Of a stretch of 64,000 nucleotides of DNA, positions 1-8,214 are shown piece after piece. Positions within the stretch are counted from its first letter, which is position 1; every line of letters starts with the position of its first letter. The stretch is from an uncultured Prevotellaceae bacterium (GTDB lineage Bacteria > Bacteroidota > Bacteroidia > Bacteroidales > Bacteroidaceae): contig CAMZCM010000006.1 in the NCBI GenBank assembly GCA_947305005.1, positions 1 to 64,000 of the forward strand, in the 5' to 3' direction. The position numbers were made by a program, and so were the translations under genes. The notes under the pieces are model-generated. The model searched no databases. It was not told the DNA's origin and saw only the letters and a program-made list of their open reading frames with translations.

Positions 1-59
1 TCGAACCCAAGACCCACAGCTTAGAAGGCTGTTGCTCTATCCAGCTGAGCTACGAGACC
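1..59 (-). tRNA. tRNA-Arg (anticodon TCT), 3' part outside the window
   Basis: Read on the minus strand this is the 5' three quarters of a tRNA. The acceptor strand GGTCTCG is followed by TA and a D-arm with GCTC/GAGC. The anticodon stem encloses the loop CTTCTAA, giving anticodon TCT (Arg, AGA codons), and the T-loop start GGTTCGA is at the window edge. The 3' acceptor strand lies before base 1, so acceptor pairing cannot be checked. Confidence 0.93.
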
Positions 60-105
60 GACCTTGTTATGAGTGCAAAATGATAAATCTCTCATTTTGC
101 GGGCG

Positions 106-113
106 CAAAGGTA
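106..113 (-). promoter_or_regulatory. -7 promoter element for tRNA-Arg
   Basis: The minus strand reads TACCTTTG, a match to the Bacteroidota -7 consensus TAnnTTTG, about 46 bases upstream of the mature tRNA 5' end. No clear TTTG -33 box is present. The expected leader contains a 9-bp inverted repeat (75-83 with 92-100) that could fold before 5' processing. Confidence 0.55.
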
Positions 114-172
114 ATAAAAAGTTGAGAGTTTCGGAGTGAAAGTTGCGAGTTTTTTTTCTGATAACATAAAAA

Positions 173-216
173 AATAAGGCCATTCCACCACTTGGTAAGG
201 GTGAAATGGCCTTATT
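173..216 (-). terminator. Rho-independent terminator of the DUF4301 gene
   Basis: The arms 173-189 and 200-216 form a 17-bp stem with one mismatch and a 10-base loop. On the minus strand the stem is followed by seven T residues. It sits about 20 bases after the DUF4301 stop codon and in front of the tRNA-Arg promoter. Confidence 0.8.
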
Positions 217-237
217 GATACTGTTTTTATTCGTATA

Positions 238-1755
238 TTATTGATGTTGTTCGCGGAGCAAATCATTTACGGTCTTAACAGGATTGAAAGTTTCCAGAGG
301 GACTTCCACGAAAATGGTGGACCAGTCGCTCATAGCACCGTTCCATAATCCTGGTAATTCCAGTGCTTTGAGCTCCTTCCCGTTCTTGGATTTGTAGGAG
401 ATGAAGCCCGTTGCAGGATCAACATACTGGGGTAGGTCAAATTTGTTACCCTGATAGTCTCGAATTGCGCAGACTAAATCAACTGGGTTAAAGTGAGTTC
501 CACCAGTGAACATCGCCATATATGCAGGATTATGTGCGTCAATTTGCGAACTTTCAAGAATCTGAGGACTCACGCTGCCATCAACGTTGAAGGCGAGGAA
601 TGGGCCGCCACCTGGCTCTCCGACATTCTTAACGACACCGCAAATGCGCATGGGACGATTGAATTTCTGGCGGAGCGTTTCTATCAGTTGTGCTTCTGAT
701 TGTTCAGCAATACCTGGGACTTCTGTGCAAAGATCATGACGCAGGAAATGACACATCTCTTGCAATTCAGCCTGTCCAATGTTTCCTTCGTCAAGACGTT
801 TTAGATAGGTAAAGGCCTGACGTTGGGTATTGACAAGCATTCCTGCGATGACCTGTTTCCACAATGTCGTGGCAGGCTTCAAACGATCAGGAACCACGTT
901 GTCGATATTCTTGATGAAAACGATGTCGCTATCGAGGTCGGACAGATTCTGGATGAGAGCTCCGTGACCACCAGGTCGGAAGAGTAACTTACCGTCTTCG
1001 GTGCGGAAGGGCTCATTGTCCATCGTAGCGGCAAGCGTGTCTGTCGAGGGCTTCTGTTCACTGAATGATACCTTATATTTAATATGGTACTTTTCTTCGT
1101 AAATAGGTAATACACGTTCTACCAGGTCCTCAAAGAGTTCTCTGTGTTCCGTGCTGACGGTAAAATGAACATCCGTCTGACCATTGGAGACCGCATAAAG
1201 TGCAGCCTCTACCAGATGTTCTTCAAGGGGCGTGCGAGCGCAGTCTTCATAAGAGTGGAACTGAAGCAGGCCCTTCGGTAACTGCCCGTAATTCAGTCCG
1301 TCCTCGTCAAGCATGGCATGGACAACATCCTTATACCGTCCTTCAGCAATCAGTTCTTGAGCGTCATTGCCATATAGGACGATGCAGGCATCGTTCAGAG
1401 CGGGATAAAAAGCGAATTCCTCAATATGATCGAAATACGTCTTCTCAAAATCTGACTGAGGGGTGTCATGGTCTCCATCGCGGAACTCGAACATTTTCTT
1501 AAACATACGAGAGGCTGCGCCGCTGGCGGGCACAAACTTTGTGATATGGTGTCCTTCGGCTTTGTAATTCTCCCATGCTTCAACAAGCGCTTGACACTCG
1601 GCATCTGAAGGTACTGTGATGCCATTTCCAATAGCTGCTGCTGCCCGCAATTTCAGGTAGGGGAACCCTTCGCGGAACTGCTGTAATTGATGTTGGATTT
1701 GCTGTTCGCTGATACCTTTCTCAGCCAAGAGCTTCAAATCTTCTGGAGTTAACAT
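238..1755 (-). CDS. DUF4301 family protein
   Basis: This 505-residue cytoplasmic protein has the features of the Bacteroidota family DUF4301: an N-terminus of the type MLTPEDLKLLAEKGISE, a Gly/Ala-rich segment VPASGAASRMFKKMF (about residues 76-90) and a long conserved C-terminal part with FRPGGHGALIQNLSDLDSD. No signal peptide or membrane segment is visible. The biochemical role of the family is unknown to me; the SGAASRM stretch resembles a phosphate-binding loop of sugar nucleotidyltransferases, but that is a guess. The gene is monocistronic, with its own promoter and terminator, and is divergent from relA. Family recognition is from memory of homologues. Confidence 0.85.
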   Translation of the reverse strand: MLTPEDLKLLAEKGISEQQIQHQLQQFREGFPYLKLRAAAAIGNGITVPSDAECQALVEAWENYKAEGHHITKFVPASGAASRMFKKMFEFRDGDHDTPQSDFEKTYFDHIEEFAFYPALNDACIVLYGNDAQELIAEGRYKDVVHAMLDEDGLNYGQLPKGLLQFHSYEDCARTPLEEHLVEAALYAVSNGQTDVHFTVSTEHRELFEDLVERVLPIYEEKYHIKYKVSFSEQKPSTDTLAATMDNEPFRTEDGKLLFRPGGHGALIQNLSDLDSDIVFIKNIDNVVPDRLKPATTLWKQVIAGMLVNTQRQAFTYLKRLDEGNIGQAELQEMCHFLRHDLCTEVPGIAEQSEAQLIETLRQKFNRPMRICGVVKNVGEPGGGPFLAFNVDGSVSPQILESSQIDAHNPAYMAMFTGGTHFNPVDLVCAIRDYQGNKFDLPQYVDPATGFISYKSKNGKELKALELPGLWNGAMSDWSTIFVEVPLETFNPVKTVNDLLREQHQ

Positions 1756-1819
1756 GTTGTAAAGTGTGTAATGTGATAAATAGAGATGTCCTTTTGTTAT
1801 AGAGTTTCAAAATCGTGCT

Positions 1820-1827
1820 CAAAAGTA
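1820..1827 (-). promoter_or_regulatory. -7 promoter element for DUF4301
   Basis: The minus strand reads TACTTTTG (TAnnTTTG) about 65 bases upstream of the DUF4301 start codon. It lies back to back with the relA promoter in the divergent intergenic region. Confidence 0.6.
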
Positions 1828-1870
1828 GTAAAAAAGCTTCAAATGCAAGACTAAATTCAAGAAAAAACAC

Positions 1871-1878
1871 TATCTTCG
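1871..1878 (+). promoter_or_regulatory. Probable -7 element for relA, which decides its start
   Basis: TATCTTCG is one base off TAnnTTTG. It lies 26 bases before the ATG at 1905, so the in-frame ATG at 1881 and the earlier start at 1815 would fall in or upstream of the promoter. This favours 1905 as the true start. No good -33 box is seen. Confidence 0.5.
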
Positions 1879-1904
1879 CCATGTTTTTATCAGATAACAT
1901 ACTT

Positions 1905-4118
1905 ATGGAAGAGATATATTCATTAACGACAGAAGAAAAAAGTCAATTTAGTGATTTGTATAAGCAGCTGATGCAAATCACTAAAGATGAGTTAAAAGAG
2001 GGTGATTATGAGCAGGTGAAGACATATATCCTGGAAGCAGCACAGACACAGGCCATGCAACGCGATGTCTTTAACTTGCATCCCATTATATTATCCATGC
2101 AGACAGCATTGATTGTGGCAACGGAAATCGGAATGTCACGTGCTGCAATTTTGGCTGCGATGCTTAATAAATTAGTCCTGTGTGGGCAAGTGTCTGAGGC
2201 GCAGGTTCGCAAAGATCTTGGCGAAGATGTCGGTTCCATCATTAGAGGGTTGATAAGGATTGATGAACTCTATGCCAAGAACCCGATAGTGGAGAGTGAG
2301 AACTTCCGTCAGCTTCTTCTTTCTTTTGCTGAAGATATGCGTGTTATCCTGATTGTGATTGCCAACCGTGTGTGCGTGATGCGTCAGATCAAGGATGCCG
2401 AGAACGATGAGGCTCGTCGTCGTGTAGCGATGGAGTCATCCTACCTATATGCTCCCTTGGCACATAAATTGGGATTGTATCGTCTCAAAAGTGAATTGGA
2501 GGATTTGTCTCTGAAGTATCTTGAGCGTGATGCCTATTATCATATAAAAGAAAAACTGAATGCGACTAAGAAAAGTCGTGACGCATATATCGAACGCTTT
2601 ATTCATCCTGTAGAAGAGCGACTTAAGGAAGCGGGGCTGAAGTTCCACATGAAAGGTAGAACCAAAAGCATCCATAGCATTTGGCAGAAGATGAAGAAAC
2701 AGAAATGCCCCTTTGAAGGCGTGTTCGATCTGTTTGCCATTCGCGTGATTCTTGATTCTCCTCTTGAACGTGAGAAACAGGATTGCTGGCAGGTATTCTC
2801 TATCATTACAGATATGTATCAGCCGAATCCTAAGCGTATGCGCGATTGGCTGTCCATTCCGAAGTCTAATGGTTATGAAAGCCTTCACATTACGGTGATG
2901 GGTCCTGAAGGAAAATGGGTAGAGGTGCAGATTCGTACCGAGCGGATGGATGAGGTGGCCGAACGTGGTTTGGCAGCCCACTGGCGATATAAAGGTGTGA
3001 AGGGCGGAGAAGCAGGCGTGGAATCGTGGCTGCAAAGCATTCGTAATGCATTGGAGAGTGGGGATGATCTACAGTTGATGGATCAGTTCAAGATGGATTT
3101 GTATGAAGATGAGGTCTTTGTGTTCACGCCTCACGGTGATCTTTTCAAGTTGCCTCAAGGAGCTACAGTCCTTGATTTCGCCTATGCGATTCATACAAAG
3201 ATTGGTAACCATTGTACAGGGGGACGCATTGGTGGTAAGATGGTGACTTTACGCCAGGAACTGCAGAGCGGTGATCAGGTTGAAATCATGACCCACGTCA
3301 ACCAAGTGCCGAAGCAAGACTGGCTGAATGTTGCCAAGACCAGTCGTGCAAGGGCAAAGATACGTCAAGCCTTAAAAGAGATGGCTGCTTCTCAGGCTGC
3401 GTTTGCGAAGGAAGAGCTGGAGCGTAAGTTCAAGAATCGCAAGATAGATGTGGACGAAGCTACCCTTATGCACACCATGACGCGCCTCGGCTACAGAATT
3501 GTTACAGATTTCTATAATGCTTTGGCAGAAGGCACATTGGAAATGAACCAAGTGTTGGATGCCTATATGTTGCAGGTGCGGCATGATCGTGGCGAGATTG
3601 TGCAGCAGGCACAGAGTGCTGGCAATTATCAGCTGCCGACGGACAGCAATAGTCCGGTGTCTGTCAAGGGCGGTGATGAGATGGTAATAGACCAGAATCT
3701 CAGTGGTATTGATTATTCTTTGGCTAAATGCTGCCATCCTGTCTATGGCGATGAGGTCTTTGGTTTCCTTACAGCTGGAGGCGGTATCAAGATACATCGT
3801 CGCGACTGTCCCAATGCGCCGGCGTTGCGCAATCGCTATGGCTATCGTATTATTAACGCACGATGGGCAGGGAAGGGTAGTAGTCAGTATGCCATCACAT
3901 TGCGTATAGTTGGCAATGATGATTTGGGTATCGTCAATAATATCACGAGTATCATATCTAAGGACGAGAAGTTGTTGTTACGGAGCATATCCATTGATTC
4001 AAACGATGGATTGTTCAATGGCACGCTTACCATTATGCTCGATGATACAAGTCGTTTGAAACAGCTCATTCAGAAAATCGAAGGTGTGCGTGGCGTGAAA
4101 AATGTAACGCGCCTTTAG
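1905..4118 (+). CDS. relA: RelA-type (p)ppGpp synthetase with degenerate HD hydrolase domain
   Basis: This long RSH protein (737 residues from the ATG at 1905) makes the alarmone (p)ppGpp from ATP and GTP/GDP under starvation. The domains in order are: HD region (about 45-200), synthetase (about 235-365, with GRTKSIHSIWQKM, FDLFAIRVI, NGYESLH and EVQIRT), TGS (about 410-470, DEVFVFTPHGDLFKLPQGAT), a helical/CC region (LAKCCHPVYGDEVFGF, HRRDCP) and a C-terminal ACT domain. The synthetase residues expected for activity, including the Asp of FDL and the Glu of EVQIRT, are present. The hydrolase site is broken: the usual HD is NK (residues 88-89), the EDT motif is missing, and ADRLHNMRT is replaced by ANRVCVMRQ. 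This suggests a synthetase-only RelA, with hydrolase supplied by a second RSH elsewhere. The frame is open upstream to 1815, but that part overlaps the promoter. Confidence 0.93.
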   Translation: MEEIYSLTTEEKSQFSDLYKQLMQITKDELKEGDYEQVKTYILEAAQTQAMQRDVFNLHPIILSMQTALIVATEIGMSRAAILAAMLNKLVLCGQVSEAQVRKDLGEDVGSIIRGLIRIDELYAKNPIVESENFRQLLLSFAEDMRVILIVIANRVCVMRQIKDAENDEARRRVAMESSYLYAPLAHKLGLYRLKSELEDLSLKYLERDAYYHIKEKLNATKKSRDAYIERFIHPVEERLKEAGLKFHMKGRTKSIHSIWQKMKKQKCPFEGVFDLFAIRVILDSPLEREKQDCWQVFSIITDMYQPNPKRMRDWLSIPKSNGYESLHITVMGPEGKWVEVQIRTERMDEVAERGLAAHWRYKGVKGGEAGVESWLQSIRNALESGDDLQLMDQFKMDLYEDEVFVFTPHGDLFKLPQGATVLDFAYAIHTKIGNHCTGGRIGGKMVTLRQELQSGDQVEIMTHVNQVPKQDWLNVAKTSRARAKIRQALKEMAASQAAFAKEELERKFKNRKIDVDEATLMHTMTRLGYRIVTDFYNALAEGTLEMNQVLDAYMLQVRHDRGEIVQQAQSAGNYQLPTDSNSPVSVKGGDEMVIDQNLSGIDYSLAKCCHPVYGDEVFGFLTAGGGIKIHRRDCPNAPALRNRYGYRIINARWAGKGSSQYAITLRIVGNDDLGIVNNITSIISKDEKLLLRSISIDSNDGLFNGTLTIMLDDTSRLKQLIQKIEGVRGVKNVTRL

Positions 4119-4167
4119 CTGTAAGTTAAAAGGTCTTAAGGAATTTCAGAACCTCGTAGATTATTTC

Positions 4168-4175
4168 TAATTTTG
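4168..4175 (+). promoter_or_regulatory. -7 promoter element for the MORN gene
   Basis: TAATTTTG matches TAnnTTTG. The alternative TTG start at 4173 falls inside this element, so the ATG at 4197 is the credible start. Confidence 0.6.
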
Positions 4176-4196
4176 TACAATCAAACGTATTTGTTC

Positions 4197-5327
4197 ATGA
4201 TTATTAGACCATATATTATATCTGTTTTTATTTTGTTTTCGGGACTTCTCTTATTGCCATTGACGCTAGTGGCACAAGAGATAACGATTGGAACTTACAA
4301 ATTTCGGGGCGGCGCTGAGTATCAGGGCGAGATCTTTCGCGGAAAACCCTATGGAAAAGGTAAAACGATATTCAAGAACGGTGATGTTTATGAAGGTGAA
4401 TATGTAAAGGGAAAACGCCAGGGATATGGAGTCTATTCTTTTATAGATGGTGAACGTTATGAGGGAGAGTGGTTCCAAGATCAGCAACATGGTACAGGAA
4501 CCTTCTACTTCCGTAATAATAATAAATATGTAGGTCTTTGGTTCCGTGACTATCAGCAGGGACAAGGTATTATGTATTATTATAATGGTGATGTCTATGA
4601 TGGCACTTGGGTGTCGGATAAACGTGATGGTCAAGGGACATACAAATATGCCAGTGGTGACTCTTATCAAGGCTATTGGAAAAACGACCTCAAGGATGGT
4701 GAAGGCACTTTCGTGTGGTCAAATGGCGCTCGCTATACTGGTCAGTGGCACGAAGGTAAGATGTATGGCCAAGGCACCTACCATTATGCCAATGGCGATG
4801 TTTACAAAGGCAGCTTTGTGAACGATTCCTTGCAGGGCAAAGGCATCTATCAGTTCAATAACGGCGACCGTTATGAGGGCACTTATAATAAGAGCCAGCG
4901 TGAAGGTGACGGAATCTTCACCTATGCTAACGGTAACAAGTATGTGGGACAGTTCAGGGCCGGTGTCAAGCATGGAGCCGGAACCTTCACCTCTACCGAG
5001 GGTGCCAGTTATACGGGCCAGTGGCGTAATGACAAGAAAGACGGACGTGGAAAGTACGTGTGGCAAAACGGCGACGTCTATGATGGGGAATGGAAAAACG
5101 GGATGATGGACGGTGAAGGCATCCTTCGTCAAAAGGATGGGACTAAGTTTCGTGGTCAGTTCCGTCAGGGCGAGAAGAACGGAAAGTGTGTGATGGAAAC
5201 TCCAGATGGCGTCCGTTTTGAGGGTTCTTATAAAGATAATGAACGCGATGGTGACTTCGTAGAGAAAGACAAGAATGGAAATGTCATCCGTCGTGGTCAT
5301 TATACCCGAGGAGTATTGGATAAGTGA
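4197..5327 (+). CDS. Secreted MORN-repeat protein
   Basis: This 376-residue protein starts with a hydrophobic signal sequence (about residues 1-27, ending LTLVAQ) and then consists almost entirely of MORN repeats. I count 14 units of the YxGxW/F...GxGxY type, for example YEGEW, YVGLW, YDGTW, YTGQW and FRGQF, each about 23 residues. MORN repeats form an elongated beta-hairpin solenoid and in other systems bind lipids or proteins; the substrate here is unknown. The signal sequence suggests a periplasmic or surface location. The gene is a single transcription unit between relA and the YhcH-family gene. The function beyond a repeat scaffold is not inferable. Confidence 0.88.
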   Translation: MIIRPYIISVFILFSGLLLLPLTLVAQEITIGTYKFRGGAEYQGEIFRGKPYGKGKTIFKNGDVYEGEYVKGKRQGYGVYSFIDGERYEGEWFQDQQHGTGTFYFRNNNKYVGLWFRDYQQGQGIMYYYNGDVYDGTWVSDKRDGQGTYKYASGDSYQGYWKNDLKDGEGTFVWSNGARYTGQWHEGKMYGQGTYHYANGDVYKGSFVNDSLQGKGIYQFNNGDRYEGTYNKSQREGDGIFTYANGNKYVGQFRAGVKHGAGTFTSTEGASYTGQWRNDKKDGRGKYVWQNGDVYDGEWKNGMMDGEGILRQKDGTKFRGQFRQGEKNGKCVMETPDGVRFEGSYKDNERDGDFVEKDKNGNVIRRGHYTRGVLDK

Positions 5328-5353
5328 TTTTCGGCCTTTTGAATGAAAAAACG

Positions 5354-5392
5354 GCCTAAGATAGGGACTTTCAGCTTACTTTTAGGCTTTTT
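5354..5392 (+). terminator. Possible terminator after the MORN gene
   Basis: GCCTAA (5354-5359) can pair with TTAGGC (5382-5387), followed by TTTTTC. The stem is only 6 bp with a long loop, so this is a weak candidate. Confidence 0.35.
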
Positions 5393-5428
5393 CATCACAA
5401 TTTGTTTCTTTTAATCACGGAATTTTCC

Positions 5429-5436
5429 TAATTTTG
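5429..5436 (+). promoter_or_regulatory. -7 promoter element for the YhcH-family gene
   Basis: TAATTTTG matches TAnnTTTG, 23 bases before the ATG at 5460. A TTTG at 5401-5404 is somewhat further away than the usual -33 distance. Confidence 0.55.
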
Positions 5437-5459
5437 CGCCAAAATATTAAAAGAAACAA

Positions 5460-5924
5460 ATGATTATTGATGAGCTCAAGGCTTTCGACCGCTATGTCGG
5501 TTTGAATCCACTCTTCCCAGTCGTTCTCGACTACCTTAATAAAACCGATTTGTCCACGTTGCCGACAGGCATCACCCACATCCAAGGTGATGACCTTTTC
5601 ATCAATGTGCAGGAAGCTCCTGTGAAGACGCGCCAGGAGGCTCGCTTTGAGACTCATCGCCGTATGATAGACATTCAGATTCCTATCAGTGATTCTGAAG
5701 AGCACGGATGGGCTCCCGCGACCCAGCTTCCTTCTGCAGAATATAATGCAGCAACGGACATGACGCTTCATGACCCCAAGGCTCCGCAGACCCCAGAGGA
5801 TATTGCTACCACATATTTTACTTTGTGTCCAGGCCAGTTTGCCATCTACTTTCCGACAGATGGTCATGCTCCAGCCATCACGAATAAGCCAATGAAGAAA
5901 GCCATTATCAAGGTGAAGGCTTGA
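5460..5924 (+). CDS. YhcH/YjgK/YiaL family protein (DUF386)
   Basis: This 154-residue protein matches the cupin-like YhcH/YjgK/YiaL (TabA) family in length and conserved segments: an N-terminal MIIDEL, FETHRRMIDIQIPISDSEEHGWA (His and Glu in the cupin metal-site region) and the C-terminal FAIYFPTDGHAPAI...KKAIIKVKA. Members are linked to sialic acid or sugar metabolism and, in E. coli TabA, to biofilm toxin-antitoxin effects. No sugar operon surrounds this copy, so no specific substrate can be assigned. It has its own promoter. Confidence 0.9.
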   Translation: MIIDELKAFDRYVGLNPLFPVVLDYLNKTDLSTLPTGITHIQGDDLFINVQEAPVKTRQEARFETHRRMIDIQIPISDSEEHGWAPATQLPSAEYNAATDMTLHDPKAPQTPEDIATTYFTLCPGQFAIYFPTDGHAPAITNKPMKKAIIKVKA

Positions 5925-5974
5925 TTCCGTGTTCCTTATTCCATTTATCTCTACGAAAAAACTAACGATTAATA

Positions 5975-8080
5975 ATGGCTACTAAAAAAGAATCAAAAAC
6001 GACAAAATCCACAGCTTCCAAAAAGGCTGCGGATAAAAAGAAAGAAGCTCAGGAAGCTCCAAAACAGTTACGGCTGCTGAAGAACGATGAGTGGCTGGCT
6101 CAGTACGCTGACGCGATTGAGGGCCGTCATCAACACGCTCTTGATAAGATGAGCGAGCTCACTCAGGGCGGTAAGCAGTCTTTGGCAGATTTTGCAACTG
6201 GATATCTGTATTATGGCCTTCATTTTGAGGATAAGAAGTGGATTCTGCGTGAATGGGCTCCCAATGCAACAGAGATATATCTTATCGGTGATTTCAATGA
6301 TTGGAAAGAGGATAAGATGTATGCGCTGAAGCGTGTCGCAAAGAGCAATGGCAACTGGGAAATCAAACTTCCGGCTCGTGCTATCAAACATGGCCAGCTT
6401 TACAAGCTCTCTATTCACTGGGATGGTGGTCAGGGTGAACGCATTCCCGCTTGGGCCACACGTGTCGTTCAGGACGAGCAGACCAAAATCTTCTCCGCAC
6501 AGGCATGGGCTCCTGCTGAGCCTTACGCATGGAAGGTGCAGAAGTTCCGTCCTGACACTTCTCCATTGCTCATCTATGAATGTCATATCGGTATGGCTCA
6601 GGATGCTGAGAAGGTTGGCACCTACACTGAGTTCCGTGAAAATGTGCTGCCGCGAATTGCCAAGGATGGTTACAACTGCATTCAGATTATGGCCATTCAG
6701 GAGCATCCTTACTATGGAAGCTTCGGCTATCATGTCAGCAGCTTCTTTGCCGCCTCTTCACGTTTCGGAACACCTGAAGAACTGAAAGCACTCATTGATG
6801 AGGCTCATTCCAAGGGTATAGCTGTGATTATGGATATTGTCCACAGCCACGCTGTGAAGAATGAGAATGAAGGTCTTGGTAATTTCGCAGGCGACCCCAA
6901 CCAATACTTCTATGAGGGCGGCCGCCGTGAGCATCCCGCATGGGACAGCCTCTGTTTCGACTATGGCAAGAATGAAGTCCTTCATTTCCTGCTTTCCAAT
7001 TGTAAATACTGGCTTGAGGAATACCACTTTGATGGCTTCCGCTTTGATGGTGTCACCTCTATGTTATATTATAGCCACGGTCTCGGTGAAGCCTTTGGCT
7101 CGTATGGCGATTACTACAATGGTCACGAGGATGACAATGCCATCTGCTACCTCACTTTGGCTAACGAGGTCATCCATCAGGTGAATTCCAAGGCTATCAC
7201 TATTGCAGAGGAAGTGTCTGGTATGCCTGGCTTGGCTGCTCCCTTCAAGGATGGCGGCTACGGCTTTGACTATCGTATGGCCATGAATATTCCAGACTAC
7301 TGGATCAAGATCATTAAGGAGCTTCGCGACGAAGACTGGAAGCCCAGCTCTATGTTCTGGGAGGTCAAGAACCGTCGTGCCGACGAGAAGACCATTAGCT
7401 ACTGTGAGAGTCATGATCAGGCGCTGGTGGGCGACAAGACCATCATCTTCCGTCTCATCGATGCCGATATGTACTGGCATTTCAAGAAAGGAGATGAAAA
7501 CTACAATGTAGAACGTGGTATCGCCCTGCATAAGATGATTCGTCTGCTGACAGCTTCTACAATGAATGGCGGCTATCTCAACTTCATGGGCAACGAGTTC
7601 GGTCATCCCGAGTGGATTGACTTCCCGCGTGATGGCAATGGCTGGAGTTATAAGTATGCTCGTCGTCAGTGGAACCTCGTGGACAACCATGAACTTTGCT
7701 ATCACTATCTGGGTGACTTCGATAAGCAGATGTTGAAGGTCCTCAAGATGCAGAAAGATATTCAGAAGACGCCCGTGACGGAGATCTGGCACGATGACGG
7801 CGATCAGGTGTTGGCATTCCAGCGTGGTGAACTGCTCTTCGTATTTAACTTCTCTTACAACCGCAGTTACACGGGCTACGGCTTCCGTGTGCGCCAGGGC
7901 TCATATTCCATTTTGCTGAATACAGATGATGTTGCTTTTGGCGGTCATGGTCTGAACGATGACAGTATGCGTCATTTCACCAATTACGATCCCTTGCTGG
8001 CACGTGAGAACAAAGGCTGGTTGAAACTATATCTGCCTGCCCGTTCAGCTGTCGTGTTGACCCGCGCGAAAGACGAGTGA
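5975..8080 (+). CDS. glgB: 1,4-alpha-glucan branching enzyme (GH13)
   Basis: This 701-residue enzyme forms alpha-1,6 branches in glycogen. The order is a Lys/Ala-rich low-complexity N-terminus (residues 1-30), a CBM48-like domain (about 75-185, LREWAPNATEIYLIGDFNDW) and a GH13 catalytic barrel (about 200-590). Visible catalytic motifs are the nucleophile Asp358 in DGFRFDG, the acid/base Glu412 in ITIAEEVSGMP, Asp481 in YCESHDQ and the conserved IVHSHAVKN. A C-terminal beta domain follows (LAFQRGELLFVFNFSYNRSYTGY). The sequence resembles the eukaryotic-like GBE subgroup used by Bacteroidota rather than E. coli GlgB. No other glycogen gene is adjacent. The basic N-terminal tail is unusual compared with most homologues I recall. 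Confidence 0.93.
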   Translation: MATKKESKTTKSTASKKAADKKKEAQEAPKQLRLLKNDEWLAQYADAIEGRHQHALDKMSELTQGGKQSLADFATGYLYYGLHFEDKKWILREWAPNATEIYLIGDFNDWKEDKMYALKRVAKSNGNWEIKLPARAIKHGQLYKLSIHWDGGQGERIPAWATRVVQDEQTKIFSAQAWAPAEPYAWKVQKFRPDTSPLLIYECHIGMAQDAEKVGTYTEFRENVLPRIAKDGYNCIQIMAIQEHPYYGSFGYHVSSFFAASSRFGTPEELKALIDEAHSKGIAVIMDIVHSHAVKNENEGLGNFAGDPNQYFYEGGRREHPAWDSLCFDYGKNEVLHFLLSNCKYWLEEYHFDGFRFDGVTSMLYYSHGLGEAFGSYGDYYNGHEDDNAICYLTLANEVIHQVNSKAITIAEEVSGMPGLAAPFKDGGYGFDYRMAMNIPDYWIKIIKELRDEDWKPSSMFWEVKNRRADEKTISYCESHDQALVGDKTIIFRLIDADMYWHFKKGDENYNVERGIALHKMIRLLTASTMNGGYLNFMGNEFGHPEWIDFPRDGNGWSYKYARRQWNLVDNHELCYHYLGDFDKQMLKVLKMQKDIQKTPVTEIWHDDGDQVLAFQRGELLFVFNFSYNRSYTGYGFRVRQGSYSILLNTDDVAFGGHGLNDDSMRHFTNYDPLLARENKGWLKLYLPARSAVVLTRAKDE

Positions 8081-8117
8081 CACTCGCTTCCCGATGATCT
8101 TTAGGGAAAATCCCATC

Positions 8118-8159
8118 AGCCTTTAGGCCTTTTCCTCCTTGAGGGAAGTCCTAAAGGCT
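8118..8159 (+). terminator. Terminator of glgB
   Basis: AGCCTTTAGG (8118-8127) and CCTAAAGGCT (8150-8159) form a perfect 10-bp stem, and the loop itself can extend the pairing through TTCCTC and GAGGGAA. It is followed by TTTATCTTTG, so the terminator runs directly into the next promoter. Confidence 0.65.
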
Positions 8160-8160
8160 T

Positions 8161-8168
8161 TATCTTTG
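8161..8168 (+). promoter_or_regulatory. -7 promoter element for the His/Ser-rich protein gene
   Basis: TATCTTTG matches TAnnTTTG, 46 bases upstream of the ATG at 8215. Confidence 0.65.
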
Positions 8169-8214
8169 CACTGTCAAAACAAACAAAATGTGCAACAATT
8201 AAATATTTAAGGAT

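Noticed and set aside
1815..1904. 30-codon N-terminal extension of relA
   Set aside because: The -7 element at 1871-1878 lies within it, so it is probably not transcribed as coding sequence.
2445..3035. 196-codon minus-strand frame inside relA
   Set aside because: It is antisense to the conserved synthetase domain and has no signs of a gene.
7064..7792. 242-codon minus-strand frame inside glgB
   Set aside because: It is a shadow of the branching enzyme, whose catalytic motifs cover this stretch.
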